From Rhizobium sp. BK313 (lineage in GTDB: Bacteria; Pseudomonadota; Alphaproteobacteria; Rhizobiales; Rhizobiaceae), in contig NZ_JACHZQ010000005.1 of the NCBI RefSeq assembly GCF_014193655.1, positions 496,001-560,000 on the forward strand: DNA of 64,000 nt, written 5' to 3'. The position numbers and the translations under genes are program-made. The notes beneath the pieces were generated by a model that saw only the letters and a list, made by a program, of their open reading frames with translations, had not been told where the DNA came from and made no database searches. Of the stretch, positions 55,586-64,000 are shown piece after piece. Numbering within the stretch: the stretch's first letter is position 1; every line of letters starts with the position of its first letter.

Positions 55586-57127
55586 TCATTGCGCCGCCAG
55601 CTCCATCACCTTGACTTGAGTTGCATCCGCACGATCGAGGAAGCCGGTCACCCGTCCCTCATGCATCACCATGATGCGGTCGCTCATCCCCAGCACTTCG
55701 GGCATCTCCGAGGAGATCATGATGACAGCGACGCCGTTGCGCACCATGTCCGTGACCAGCCGATGGATTTCCGCCTTGGCGCCGACATCGATGCCGCGGG
55801 TCGGCTCGTCCAGGATCAGAATACGCGGCTTGGTGAGCAGCCAACGGCCGATCAGCACTTTCTGCTGATTGCCGCCGGATAGGTTTTCGACACGTTCATC
55901 GAGGTTCGGCGTCTTGATGCGCAGCTTATGCGCCATGTCGTCGCAAGTCTCCTCGACCGAACTCTCCTGCACGAAGCCGGCCCGCACGAACTTGTCGTGC
56001 AATACGGCGACCTGCATGTTCTCGAGCACGCTGAGGATCAGCAGACAGCCGGTCTCCTTCCGATCCTCAGTCAGAAAAGCCATGCCGTGCCGGATTGCCA
56101 CCGCCGGCGAGGATATATCGACCTTTTTGCCGAAAAGCTCGATCGTGCCGGACGAGGCCGGTGTGACGCCAAACAGCGTCTCGGCGACATTCGAGCGGCC
56201 TGAGCCGACCAGGCCCGCAACGCCGAGGATTTCGCCGGCCCTCACCTCGAAGGAGACATCGGAGAAGACGCCGTTCAAGTTGAGGTCCTTGACGGAAAGA
56301 ACCGTCTCGCCGATCGGCACCTCTTCCTTCGGGAACATCTGGGTGATCTCGCGACCGACCATCATGCGGATGATGTCGTCGCGCGTGACGTCGGTGGAGG
56401 TGTGTGTGCCGATATATTTGCCGTCGCGGAACACCGAGAATTCATCGGCGATCTCGAAAAGCTCGTTCATCTTGTGGGTGATGTAGACGATGCCGATGCC
56501 CTGCTCACGCAGGCCGCGGATGATCTCGAAGAGATGCGTCACCTCGCGCTCGGTCAACGCCGAAGTCGGCTCATCCATGATCAGCACGTCGGAATCATAG
56601 GATACCGCCTTGGCGATCTCGACCATCTGGCGGTTGGCGACCGAAAGCTCGCGCACCTGGATTTCCGGATCGATGGTGATATTCAGCCGGCTGAAGAGTT
56701 CCTCTGTCTTTCGGCTCATCTCCGAATGATCGACGAAGCCCAGACGGTTCTTCGGCTCGCGACGGATCCAGATATTCTCCGCGACGGTCATGAACGGCAT
56801 CAGGTTGAGCTCCTGATGGATCATCGCGATGCCGTTCTCCAGCGCATCCAGCGGTGATTTCAGGCGGATCTCGACGCCTCTCAGACGCACTTCGCCCTGA
56901 TCCGGCGTGTAGATGCCGGCCAGAATTTTCATTAGCGTCGACTTGCCGGCGCCGTTTTCACCCATGAGCGCATGCACGGTGCCGCGCTTCAAACGGAAGG
57001 AAACATCATCGAGGGCAAGCACGCCCGGAAATTCCTTGCGGATGCCTTCGGCACTCAGCAGATAGACGGCATTGGGGACCGCGCCGCTGGCGCGCACCGC
57101 AGCCATGGTGGATGGGCTCACAACCAT
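55586..57127 (-). CDS. sugar ABC transporter ATP-binding protein (RbsA/IatA class)
   Basis: 513 residues with two nucleotide-binding domains in tandem, as in RbsA. The first has GENGAGKST, signature LSVANRQ and IMDEPTSALT; the second has VGSGRSNV in place of a full Walker A, LSGGNQQK and LILDEPTRGID. Only one site is expected to be fully active, as in the family. GGGAGGGAAAAG precedes the ATG at 57127. 72 bp separate it from the binding-protein gene. Confidence 0.92.
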   Translation of the reverse strand: MVVSPSTMAAVRASGAVPNAVYLLSAEGIRKEFPGVLALDDVSFRLKRGTVHALMGENGAGKSTLMKILAGIYTPDQGEVRLRGVEIRLKSPLDALENGIAMIHQELNLMPFMTVAENIWIRREPKNRLGFVDHSEMSRKTEELFSRLNITIDPEIQVRELSVANRQMVEIAKAVSYDSDVLIMDEPTSALTEREVTHLFEIIRGLREQGIGIVYITHKMNELFEIADEFSVFRDGKYIGTHTSTDVTRDDIIRMMVGREITQMFPKEEVPIGETVLSVKDLNLNGVFSDVSFEVRAGEILGVAGLVGSGRSNVAETLFGVTPASSGTIELFGKKVDISSPAVAIRHGMAFLTEDRKETGCLLILSVLENMQVAVLHDKFVRAGFVQESSVEETCDDMAHKLRIKTPNLDERVENLSGGNQQKVLIGRWLLTKPRILILDEPTRGIDVGAKAEIHRLVTDMVRNGVAVIMISSEMPEVLGMSDRIMVMHEGRVTGFLDRADATQVKVMELAAQ

Positions 57128-57199
57128 CTTTTCCCTCCCGGGAGCTGTCGGAATTTAGGGGATGCGGGCTCTGGCGCCCGCATCCATCGGTAACAGCCG

Positions 57200-58129
57200 T
57201 CAGTTCTTCTTGACGAAGTCCTTGACGTTTTCCGGCGTCACGAGCTGGAAGGGGATATAGACCTTCTTTTCCACCTTCTCGCCCTTGGCGAGCTTCAGCG
57301 CGGCATCCACCGCACCCTTGCCCTGGCCGGCAGCGTCCTGGAAAACCGTGACATCGAGGTCGCCGGCCTGCATCGCTGCCAGCGCATCTTGCGTCGCGTC
57401 GACACCGCCAATGACGATACTATCCATCGATTTGCCGGCCGCCTTCAGTGCCTGGATCGCGCCGATGGCCATTTCGTCATTGTTGGAAATGACAGCATCG
57501 AAATCGAGACCGCTCGAGAGCCAGTTGGTCATCAAGTCGGAGCCCTGGGTGCGCTGCCAGTTACCGGTCTGTTCCTGGACGATCTGGATGCCCTTGCATT
57601 CGTCGGTGGCGAGAACGTCATGTACGTCCTTGGTGCGCATGCGGGCCGCCTGGTTCGACAGCTCGCCCATCATGACGACCGCCTTGCCCTTACCCTTCAG
57701 CAGACGGCAAACCTCCTTGGTTTCCAGGGTACCGGATTCCTGTTCGTTGGAGGCGACGAAGGCTTGCTTGTCCGGCAGGCTATCGACGTTTGCCGGCTCG
57801 CGATTGACGTAGACCAGCGGAATTTTCGCGTCCGCCGCCAGCTTCGACATGGCGGCCGTGGCATCCGTATCGACCGGATTGACGATAATGGCATCGACGC
57901 CGCTGGCGATGAAGTTCTGGATTTGGCTCTGCTGCTTGGCGACGTCGTTCTGGGCATCCTCGACTTGCAGCGTCACGCCCTTCATCGTCTTGGCATAGTC
58001 CTGCATGCCGTTGCGCAGAACGGTCAGAAAGTTATCGTCGAACAGCGCCATCGAAACGCCGATGGTCTCGGCATGGGCGGCAGTCGACAGCATAAGCGCC
58101 ATCGCGGAGCCCAGAATGAACTTTTTCAT
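57200..58129 (-). CDS. sugar ABC transporter substrate-binding protein, possibly myo-inositol (IbpA-like)
   Basis: 309 residues. Signal peptide MKKFILGSAMALMLSTAAHAE, then a periplasmic-binding fold: VSMALFDDNFLTVLRNGMQDYA, GVDAIIVNPVDTDAT, PLVYVNREP, and VISNNDEMAIGAIQALKAAG. From memory it is close to rhizobial IbpA (myo-inositol) and MocB (rhizopine) proteins, though ribose binding is possible. The two GGAA-N6-TTCC palindromes upstream favour myo-inositol. It leads the three-gene operon; GGAGGAAA is its ribosome site. Confidence 0.85.
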   Translation of the reverse strand: MKKFILGSAMALMLSTAAHAETIGVSMALFDDNFLTVLRNGMQDYAKTMKGVTLQVEDAQNDVAKQQSQIQNFIASGVDAIIVNPVDTDATAAMSKLAADAKIPLVYVNREPANVDSLPDKQAFVASNEQESGTLETKEVCRLLKGKGKAVVMMGELSNQAARMRTKDVHDVLATDECKGIQIVQEQTGNWQRTQGSDLMTNWLSSGLDFDAVISNNDEMAIGAIQALKAAGKSMDSIVIGGVDATQDALAAMQAGDLDVTVFQDAAGQGKGAVDAALKLAKGEKVEKKVYIPFQLVTPENVKDFVKKN

Positions 58130-58278
58130 GATTTTTCCTCCCAGCTATGGTGTCCGGCTACACCCCTCCTAACGCCGGAGCCCCCGGTCTCCACCGCAGG
58201 GCCAACAATCAGGGCCGCCGTCACTCCTATAACGGTAACCCCAAAAACGGAACAAACAGACCGTAAAATTTCATATGC

Positions 58279-58292
58279 GGAATATTTATTCC
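58279..58292. promoter_or_regulatory. GGAA-N6-TTCC palindrome, IolR-type site (1 of 2)
   Basis: GGAATATTTATTCC. GGAA-N6-TTCC is the motif proposed for IolR, the inositol repressor of S. meliloti. It lies 150 bp before the binding-protein gene. Confidence 0.5.
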
Positions 58293-58428
58293 ATTTTTCG
58301 GTGGGAACGTCAACACTATTTTGTCGCCGCACGGCCGGAACTGGCGATCAACGAACGACAGAAGAAGTTTCAGCGGAGAAAGGCTGTAAAAGGTGGCGAG
58401 CCGGCCTACATGTGGGCTGCTCGATCCG

Positions 58429-58446
58429 ATGGAACGGACATTCCAT
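58429..58446. promoter_or_regulatory. GGAA-N6-TTCC palindrome, IolR-type site (2 of 2)
   Basis: ATGGAACGGACATTCCAT, an extended palindrome with the same GGAA-N6-TTCC core, 152 bp from site 1. Confidence 0.5.
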
Positions 58447-58522
58447 CGACATTTGAATAACGTACAACGCCATCGATATCAGGCCGCAATCAACCCCCAT
58501 CGGCCGACAATGGAGAACCAGC

Positions 58523-59029
58523 ATGCCCTCGATGTACCGCTTCTCGGTGCCCGTCTTTCAACGTGGCCTCGCAAATCTTTCAACCTATCTCGACAAGATC
58601 GAGGCTTATGCCGCAGAAAAAGGCACCGATCCGAACGAGCTCGTCGGCGCACGCCTCGTTGACGACATGCTGCCGCTCTCCGGCCAGTTTCAGCGCGCCA
58701 CCGACAGCGCCAAGCTCGCGATCGCCCGGCTGACCGGCATCGACGCTCCACGCTTCGAAGACAATGAAACCACCGTTGCCGAGTTGCGCGAACGTCTGAA
58801 AAAGACGGAGGACTTCCTGGCGACGATTACGGCGGAGACGATGGAAGGCAGCGAAAGCCGGGAAGTAACGATTGCGCCCGGCGGCAACAAGACCGTGCTG
58901 AGCGGTGAGGACTATCTCGCAAGCTTCGCGCTGCCGAATTTCTTCTTCCACGTTACCACCGCGCACGGCATCCTGCGCAGCCGCGGCCTGCCGGTCGGCA
59001 AGATGACCTATCTCGGTTCGTTTTCCTGA
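58523..59029 (+). CDS. DUF1993 family protein
   Basis: 168 residues. MPSMYRFSVPVFQRGLANLSTYLDKIEAYA is the standard DUF1993 opening, with LVDDMLPLSGQFQRATDSAKLAIARLTG and the C-terminal FFFHVTTAHGILRSRGLPVGKMTYLG. The fold is a DinB-like four-helix bundle; function unknown. GGAGAACC precedes the ATG at 58523. It is a single-gene transcript ending in its own terminator, divergent from the sugar operon. Confidence 0.92.
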   Translation: MPSMYRFSVPVFQRGLANLSTYLDKIEAYAAEKGTDPNELVGARLVDDMLPLSGQFQRATDSAKLAIARLTGIDAPRFEDNETTVAELRERLKKTEDFLATITAETMEGSESREVTIAPGGNKTVLSGEDYLASFALPNFFFHVTTAHGILRSRGLPVGKMTYLGSFS

Positions 59030-59050
59030 TAGCCTACTATCGAAACTTGA

Positions 59051-60604
59051 TCAGGGCCGGCGCGATACCGGCCCTTTTTCTGTCAGCTCGGTATAAGCGA
59101 GCGTCTGATCGAGATGCTGTGCCCTGAGAGACAGCAGCTTTTCGGCATAGGCAAGCCGAGTTGCCGCATATTCCGGGTCGTCGGCAAGATTGATGAGCTC
59201 CATCGGATCGTTCGCCAAGTCGAACAGCAATGGCGGCAGGCCGGCGAAGTGGACGTATTTGAAATTCTCGTCCCTGATGACAGCGAGATTGCAGGCATTC
59301 GACCTGAGACCGAAGTGCCGTTCCGCCCCGCCCTTGGCAATATCGCGGAAATCGAACTCCCAGAACGCCGCATCGCGCCAGTTCTCCGGCTCTGCGCCTT
59401 CCAGGAAGGGGATAAGCGTCTCGCCGTCGAGGTGATTGTCAGGCACGAGACCTAGACGATCGCAGAGAGTCGGAAAGATATCGGCGGCGCTGGTGAAGCG
59501 CTGCACTTCCTTGCCCATGCCGCCGGGCTGCCCCGGATCGCGGATGACCAGCGGGATGTGATAGCTGCTGTCGAAAAAGCCGCCCTTGCCGAGCATCCAG
59601 TGATCGCCCATCATTTCCGCATGGTCCGATGTGAAGACGATCAGCGTATCGTCCCAGGCACCTGCATCCCTCAGCGCCTGCCAGATCCGCCCGAGCTGTG
59701 CATCCACTTCGGCGATCATGCCGTAATAAATGGCGCGAATTGCTGCAAAATCGGCTGATGTCCACTCACTCGCGGGCCCCTCGCCGCCATGGACAAAGCC
59801 GCCCTTGCCGATCAGCGGCATGGCGAAGGCGAGAAAGGGATGCGCCGCCTGCTCCGCCTGGCGATCTGCAGCACGCGCAAAAGCAGGTCCATCACCCGCG
59901 GCAAACATCAGATTATAGGGCTCAGGCACCGAAAACGGCGGATGCGGCCGGAGGAAGGAGACATGCGCGAACCAGGGCTCGTCCTGCTCGCCGAGCCAGC
60001 GAATGAACTCGCCAGCCAGAAAAGCCGTCTGCGTCTCGTCCTTGGAATAGGCCGGCGCTGCATTGGAGATCTCGCCAGGCTTTGCACCGACGGGAATATG
60101 GATATCGCGGCTGAGGGCTTGGCTGTGACCACGCTTACGCAGCCAGGACAGCCATTGCTTCTCATGTTCAGGTAAAAGCTGACGCGCGCTGAAGCCCGGA
60201 AGCACGCCCTCATAGGTCGTCAGATGCGGATCATTCGGGTCCATACCGCGCGGATCCGGCGCCGTATCAGTGTAGCCGAACAGCGTCGGATCGTAGCCGG
60301 CGCGCCGTGCGGCAAGCGCCAGATTGTCGAAACGTGCATCCAGCGGCGAACCATTGCGGCAGACGCGATGATTCATCTGATAAAGGCCGGTGTAAAGCGT
60401 CGCCCGCGCCGGCGAACAGGGCGCCGCTCCGGCGAAATGTCGGCGGAAGAGCACGCCGTCATCCGCCAGAGCATCGACATTGGGCGTCTTCACAGTGGGA
60501 TGACCAACGGCGGAGAGACAGTCGCCCCGCCATTGATCGGCCGATATCAGCAACACGTTCGGGCGCTTGCCCGAACCACGCTCAATGCTGGTTGGATTTG
60601 GCAT
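59051..60604 (-). CDS. sulfatase / phosphonate monoester hydrolase family enzyme
   Basis: 517 residues. RPNVLLISADQWRGD holds the first metal-binding Asp, and PCSPARATLYTG (CxPxR with Cys63) is the site converted to formylglycine. FTSDHAEMMGDH provides the Asp/His of the metal site. The length and FWEFDFRD, ENFKYVHFAGLPPLLFDL match the PMH branch known from R. leguminosarum, which hydrolyses phosphonate and sulfate monoesters. A formylglycine-generating enzyme is not in the window. I start at the ATG at 60604, overlapping galE by 23 bp; the longer frame upstream is only the galE antisense-like shadow. Confidence 0.88.
   Translation of the reverse strand: MPNPTSIERGSGKRPNVLLISADQWRGDCLSAVGHPTVKTPNVDALADDGVLFRRHFAGAAPCSPARATLYTGLYQMNHRVCRNGSPLDARFDNLALAARRAGYDPTLFGYTDTAPDPRGMDPNDPHLTTYEGVLPGFSARQLLPEHEKQWLSWLRKRGHSQALSRDIHIPVGAKPGEISNAAPAYSKDETQTAFLAGEFIRWLGEQDEPWFAHVSFLRPHPPFSVPEPYNLMFAAGDGPAFARAADRQAEQAAHPFLAFAMPLIGKGGFVHGGEGPASEWTSADFAAIRAIYYGMIAEVDAQLGRIWQALRDAGAWDDTLIVFTSDHAEMMGDHWMLGKGGFFDSSYHIPLVIRDPGQPGGMGKEVQRFTSAADIFPTLCDRLGLVPDNHLDGETLIPFLEGAEPENWRDAAFWEFDFRDIAKGGAERHFGLRSNACNLAVIRDENFKYVHFAGLPPLLFDLANDPMELINLADDPEYAATRLAYAEKLLSLRAQHLDQTLAYTELTEKGPVSRRP
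59054..59079 (+). terminator. rho-independent terminator of the DUF1993 gene
   Basis: GGGCCGG (59054-59060), loop, CCGGCCC (59068-59074), then TTTTTC. It overlaps the 3' end of the converging hydrolase gene. Confidence 0.85.
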
Positions 60605-61565
60605 GCCAGTTCCAGGCGGATTCGATGATGCGTGAAAGATCATATTTCGGCGACCAGCCGAGAACGTCGCGCGCCTTGTCGTTATTGGCGACGAGGGTGG
60701 TCGAATCGCCTTCGCGGCGGCCGACATATTCAACGGGGAAGGGCCGGTTCGATACCGTCTCGATCGTCGAGAGCAATTCCTTGACCGTCGTGCCCGTACC
60801 GGTGCCGAGATTGAGCGCGACCGATTCACCGCCCCGCAGCAGATATTCCACCGCCCGGACATGCGCATCCGCAAGGTCAAGCACGTGGATATAGTCACGC
60901 ACGCAGGTGCCGTCGCGCGTGTCGTAGTCGCTGCCGAACACCTTGAAGCCCTGGCGACGGCCAAGCGCCGCATCGATCGCCAGCGGGATGGCATGGGTTT
61001 CAGGCGTATGCCACTCGCCGATGCGCCCTTCGAAATCGGCGCCGGCCGCATTGAAATAGCGCAGTACTACGGAGCGCAGGCCCTTGTACTGGTCGTAGTC
61101 GGCAAGCGCCTGCTCGACGATATATTTGGTGCGGCCATAGGGGTTGATCGGCACCTGCCGGTGGCTTTCATCCAGCGGCACGCTCTGCGGCAGGCCATAG
61201 GTCGCGCAGGTGGATGAAAACACGAAAGCGCCGATGCCGGCCGCCTGCGCCGCCGACAGCAGCGTCAGCGTGCCGATGACATTGTTCTCATAGAAGGAGA
61301 CAGGATCCTTCACCGACTCGCCAACCTCGATCAGTGCCGCGAAATGCAGGATCGCGGCTGGTTTGTATTTCGCCAGCACCTCGTCGAGCCGCGCCCGGTC
61401 CCGGATATCACCCTCTTCCGCCGGACCCCATTTGACGAATTCGCGATGACCGTTGGAAAAATTGTCGTAGACGACAGGCTGAAACCCCTTGTTCGCCAGA
61501 TCCAGACATGTATGCGAGCCGATATAGCCGGCTCCGCCGACCACCAGAACCGTTTCCCCTGCCAT
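60582..61565 (-). CDS. galE: UDP-glucose 4-epimerase GalE/ExoB
   Basis: 327 residues. NAD site GGAGYIGSHT near residue 8, catalytic Ser in FSSTCATYG and Tyr/Lys in NPYGRTKYIVE. It interconverts UDP-glucose and UDP-galactose, supplying galactose to exopolysaccharide and LPS; the rhizobial name is ExoB. The ATG at 61565 (MAGETVLV) has AAGGG at a good distance; an earlier in-frame ATG lies at 61571. It is followed by the overlapping PMH/sulfatase gene, so the two share a transcript. Confidence 0.95.
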   Translation of the reverse strand: MAGETVLVVGGAGYIGSHTCLDLANKGFQPVVYDNFSNGHREFVKWGPAEEGDIRDRARLDEVLAKYKPAAILHFAALIEVGESVKDPVSFYENNVIGTLTLLSAAQAAGIGAFVFSSTCATYGLPQSVPLDESHRQVPINPYGRTKYIVEQALADYDQYKGLRSVVLRYFNAAGADFEGRIGEWHTPETHAIPLAIDAALGRRQGFKVFGSDYDTRDGTCVRDYIHVLDLADAHVRAVEYLLRGGESVALNLGTGTGTTVKELLSTIETVSNRPFPVEYVGRREGDSTTLVANNDKARDVLGWSPKYDLSRIIESAWNWHAKSNQH

Positions 61566-61719
61566 AACCATCCCTTCTCAACGACTGACTGCTCAAACAC
61601 GCAGGACCGTGCTCGATCCGATGCGTAGAGTTAGAGACCTCTAGACGAGTTGCAAGACCAGAAAAAGACGCAGGATTTGCTGGCTTGGCGAACACGAACG
61701 CGAAGAACGCCGGAACAGC

Positions 61720-62403
61720 CTATGCCGGCTTTGTTTCAGCCTTGCCTGTATGAAACAGGATTCCAACCAGCGCCAAAACCGGCGGCACGAGGAAACATTC
61801 CATGCCGGCGAACATGAAGAGCAGGGCCGCCGCCGCGCAGCCGCAGGCAAAACCGCCGACCGCAGCCCCCATCCGGCCAAGCCTTGCCTTGATGGCGGCT
61901 TTCGCTTCTGGGGCAGGCCCACGCAGGAGATCGGCGATATCGATCATGATTTGCGTCGTCGTGCCCGTCATCAACGTCGTCGGCGGCGCCGAGGCAAGAT
62001 GGACGCGGTGTAAAGCGTTCTGAACGGCCATGGCGGAAACCAGCGTCATCCCGGTAACGATCGCCCGCCAACCGTCGCCGCTGGCGAATGGACCAAAGCT
62101 GATGGCGAAGATGGCGGCAAGCACGAGCAGAAGGAATTTCAACGTTAGGATCATCCGCAGCACCGGCAATTTGCGCCGCGACAGATCATCGCCCAGCAGG
62201 CGAGCGAGAATGACGACAATGCAGAAAACCGGCAGTGCCAGCAGCTTGGCCGTCGCGCCCGATGTTCCCAGCACCATCGAGGCGCCGAAGGTGACGAAGT
62301 TGCCGGTGACATGGGCGGTGAACAGACCCTGCAATGCAAGGAAGCCGGCGGTGTCGACATAGCCGCCATTGATGCTGAGAAGGGTCGGCAGGGTCGGCTT
62401 CAT
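61720..62403 (-). CDS. YoaK-family (DUF1275) membrane protein
   Basis: 227 residues with about six membrane segments. SINGGYVDTAGFLALQGLFTAHVTGNFV is the DUF1275/YoaK signature, with VQNALHRVHLASAPPTTLMTGTTTQIMID as the second conserved block. Function unknown. GAGGTG lies 4-5 nt before the ATG at 62403. It is upstream of galE on the same strand, with a ~155-bp gap. Confidence 0.85.
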   Translation of the reverse strand: MKPTLPTLLSINGGYVDTAGFLALQGLFTAHVTGNFVTFGASMVLGTSGATAKLLALPVFCIVVILARLLGDDLSRRKLPVLRMILTLKFLLLVLAAIFAISFGPFASGDGWRAIVTGMTLVSAMAVQNALHRVHLASAPPTTLMTGTTTQIMIDIADLLRGPAPEAKAAIKARLGRMGAAVGGFACGCAAAALLFMFAGMECFLVPPVLALVGILFHTGKAETKPA

Positions 62404-62515
62404 CGGCACCTCGTCTTCGCTGTGATCCCATCCGGATTTCGGTTGTTATCACGCGGAACCGGAGGCAATGTCGAGATATCGACAGCCGTCTTGCAAAGAA
62501 TTTTGGAAAGCCGCT

Positions 62516-62704
62516 CTAATAGCTATGCTCGTTTTCCAGCGCGGCGATCTCGTCGGTAATCTCCCGGATCCTCTCTTTCAGATCCGCCTCGGTACCGTCG
62601 TCGACTTCCCCTTCGCCAAAACAATAGCGCGCTATATGCAGCTCGAGCTTGGATTCCAGCTCCGAGCGTTTCGCATATAAATGGGCAAGATATTTGTTAC
62701 GCAT
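62516..62704 (-). CDS. small coiled-coil protein, 62 residues
   Basis: Starts MRNKYLAHLYAKRSELESKL and continues with heptad-like Leu/Ile spacing (EADLKERIREITDEIAALENEHS). Acidic and probably all helical, forming a coiled coil. No named family recognised. The ribosome site before the ATG at 62704 is weak. The amino-acid make-up is protein-like rather than a shadow, and no gene lies opposite. Confidence 0.5.
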   Translation of the reverse strand: MRNKYLAHLYAKRSELESKLELHIARYCFGEGEVDDGTEADLKERIREITDEIAALENEHSY

Positions 62705-62835
62705 CGCAAACCACGCATTCCGAGAAAATATGTCTCTGAATACTAAATAAGTTCGCGGCGAAAAGGTTTCGATAGGTGGCGCCGCGACTTTTGGCCTGCC
62801 GCGGCGCCTTCAGGGTGGACCGGGCTACCAGCGCC

Positions 62836-63402
62836 TTATCCGCGCGCGGGGATCATCCGGGCAAGCACGCGATCACGAAGCACATAATGGTGCATGAGGG
62901 CTGCGGCGGCGTGAATTCCCGCAACGGCGATGATCGCCCAAGCGGTGTAGTCGTGCAGTTCACCGATCACATGCCGTGTTGGCTGATCGACGACGATCAA
63001 GGGTGGCACGGAGAACAGGCCGAAAAAGCTCGGGCCGTTGCCCGAGGCCCAGATCATCAGGAAGCCATAGGACACCTGCGAAATCATCAATGCATAGAGG
63101 GCAAAGTGCACAAGCGTCGCCACCACATGCTGAAGCCCGGAGACGGCCGGCGCGGTGCGCCTGTGGGTCGCGATGCGCCAGACGATGCGCAGGACGAGGA
63201 CGGCGGCCAGCAGAACGCCGAGCGAGACATGCACGAAGATCAAATCCGTGCGCAGAGGCGTTCCGCGCTCGACGAAGCTCCGCGCCTCGGCCAGTGCGAA
63301 CATGGTCAACACCAGAAGCGCCGTCAGCCAATGAAGCGTGATGGTTAAATGGTCGTAGCGGGCCGCCCGCGCATCCGCAGCGGCCATATTGAAATTACTC
63401 AT
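62836..63402 (-). CDS. cytochrome b561 family protein
   Basis: 188 residues with four membrane segments. Heme-ligand histidines are in ITLHWLTALLVLTMFAL, FVHVSLGVLLAAVLVLRIVWR, LVHFALYALMISQVSYGFLMIWASG, and GELHDYTAWAIIAVAGIHAAAALMHHYV. This is the CybB (b561) type, transferring electrons from quinol in the inner membrane. Single-gene transcript; the ribosome site CCAAGGAGATCG lies before the ATG at 63402. Confidence 0.92.
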   Translation of the reverse strand: MSNFNMAAADARAARYDHLTITLHWLTALLVLTMFALAEARSFVERGTPLRTDLIFVHVSLGVLLAAVLVLRIVWRIATHRRTAPAVSGLQHVVATLVHFALYALMISQVSYGFLMIWASGNGPSFFGLFSVPPLIVVDQPTRHVIGELHDYTAWAIIAVAGIHAAAALMHHYVLRDRVLARMIPARG

Positions 63403-63639
63403 GATTTACGATCTCCTTGGGAGGGACGAGCAGCAAACACCCGAGGCTTCCTTTTTATTCGGCCGCCTCAAAAAGATGGGCGGCATGCGAAGGCACCCCG
63501 CCGATGCGCCTATTGCAAAGCCTCTGCCTGATAGTCACATTGATCTGACTTGCACCTGAATTGGCGTCTCGGAACAAAGATTTGCGCTGACACGCCGCTT
63601 AGGTTTCGGCTATTTCAAGTCGATTGTTCGAGGTAGATT

Positions 63640-64000
63640 GTGTTGAGCGAAAAAATTGCCGTCATTGGTCTGGGTTACGTCGGATTGCCTGTCGCGATCG
63701 CCCTGGCCGAGAAATTTTCCGATGTGGTCGGTTTCGATATCAAGCCATCCCGCGTCGCCGCCCTGAAAGCAGGGGAAGACGATACGCGTGAGGTTTCGCC
63801 GGCGCGCCTGAAGGAAAGCGGCCTGCACATCAGCAGCGACATTCATGATCTGCAAGACCGCGACATCTTCATCGTCGCCGTTCCGACGCCGATCGACCGG
63901 AACCGGCAACCGGATCTGAGACCGATGATTTCCGCCTCGCGCACCGTTGGCCAGGCTTTGAAGAAAGGCGGCATCGTCGTCTATGAATCGACGGTCTATC
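63640..64000 (+). CDS. UDP-sugar (GDP-mannose) dehydrogenase, 5' part, cut by window edge
   Basis: 120 codons to the edge. LSEKIAVIGLGYVGLPVAIALAEKF contains the NAD site, VVGFDIKPSRVAALKAGEDDT and IFIVAVPTPIDRNRQPDL the rest of the first domain. This is the UDP-glucose/GDP-mannose dehydrogenase family, closest to the TviB/WbpA-type UDP-HexNAc dehydrogenases. It opens what is probably a surface-polysaccharide locus beyond the window. The start is GTG at 63640, with GAGG 6 nt upstream. Confidence 0.88.
   Translation, partial: MLSEKIAVIGLGYVGLPVAIALAEKFSDVVGFDIKPSRVAALKAGEDDTREVSPARLKESGLHISSDIHDLQDRDIFIVAVPTPIDRNRQPDLRPMISASRTVGQALKKGGIVVYESTVY

Larger units (their letters stand above)
58130..58522. 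other. control region of sugar operon and DUF1993 gene
   Basis: About 393 bases, divergent. AT-rich at 58240-58310. Holds two exact GGAA-N6-TTCC palindromes, described separately. No small gene recognised. Confidence 0.55.

Noticed and set aside
58130..58522. LacI-type operator for the ribose-class operon
   Set aside because: No LacI-family gene nearby and no typical operator palindrome; the GGAA-N6-TTCC sites fit better.

Overview
The window reads as chromosomal DNA of a Rhizobium species (Rhizobiales, R. etli / R. leguminosarum / R. tropici type). The evidence is the gene content: a PHA cassette (phaA, phaB, phaR), pyruvate carboxylase beside an ExpR-type LuxR regulator and ndvA (an order I recall from Sinorhizobium meliloti), a ~2836-residue cyclic beta-1,2-glucan synthase, a RopA/Omp2-type porin, a SUV3-like helicase followed by an S4 protein, and many ABC importers. 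No rRNA, tRNA, CRISPR array, insertion sequence or prophage was found.

Layout. 1-3.6 kb: S4 RNA-binding protein (cut by the left edge) and helicase, minus strand. 3.6-4.85 kb: a large intergenic region with four ~75-bp direct repeats, 20 GANTC (CcrM methylation) sites in 772 bp and three TTAACCAT (CtrA-type) octamers; this is the most unusual part of the window. 4.85-5.65 kb: three small membrane or lipoprotein genes. 5.7-8.5 kb: phaB and phaA, with phaR divergent. 8.7-13 kb: membrane protein, rpmF, GST, 2H phosphoesterase-like protein, mtgA, ispA. 13.3-16.6 kb: a GMC oxidoreductase converging on a CmoA-like enzyme plus an ICMT-like membrane methyltransferase. 17-24 kb: LysE exporter, ispG, MFS and EamA transporters, and an AT-richer OafA-type acyltransferase. 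24-28 kb: polar amino acid (cystine-like) ABC operon with a GNAT gene, then an MBL hydrolase. 28-46 kb: pyc, expR-type regulator, ndvA, ropA-type porin, opgC-like gene, ndvB. 46-54.4 kb: XRE-cupin regulator, small genes, and a peptide ABC operon led by an M19 dipeptidase. 54.5-58.1 kb: sugar ABC operon of the ribose/myo-inositol class, preceded by two exact GGAA-N6-TTCC palindromes. 58.5-64 kb: DUF1993, a PMH/sulfatase-family hydrolase overlapping galE/exoB, a YoaK-like protein, a coiled-coil protein, cytochrome b561, and a nucleotide-sugar dehydrogenase cut by the right edge.

How the genes work together. NdvB would make cyclic beta-1,2-glucan at the inner membrane, NdvA exports it and the OpgC-like protein probably succinylates it, so the ~13 kb around 32.6-45.9 kb looks like a synthesis, decoration and export cassette with an outer-membrane porin inside it. 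PhaA and PhaB feed the PHA carbon store under PhaR. The importers of the right half supply amino acids, peptides and a sugar or cyclitol. Positions and motif counts were read by eye; family names come from recognised sequence motifs, not database searches.
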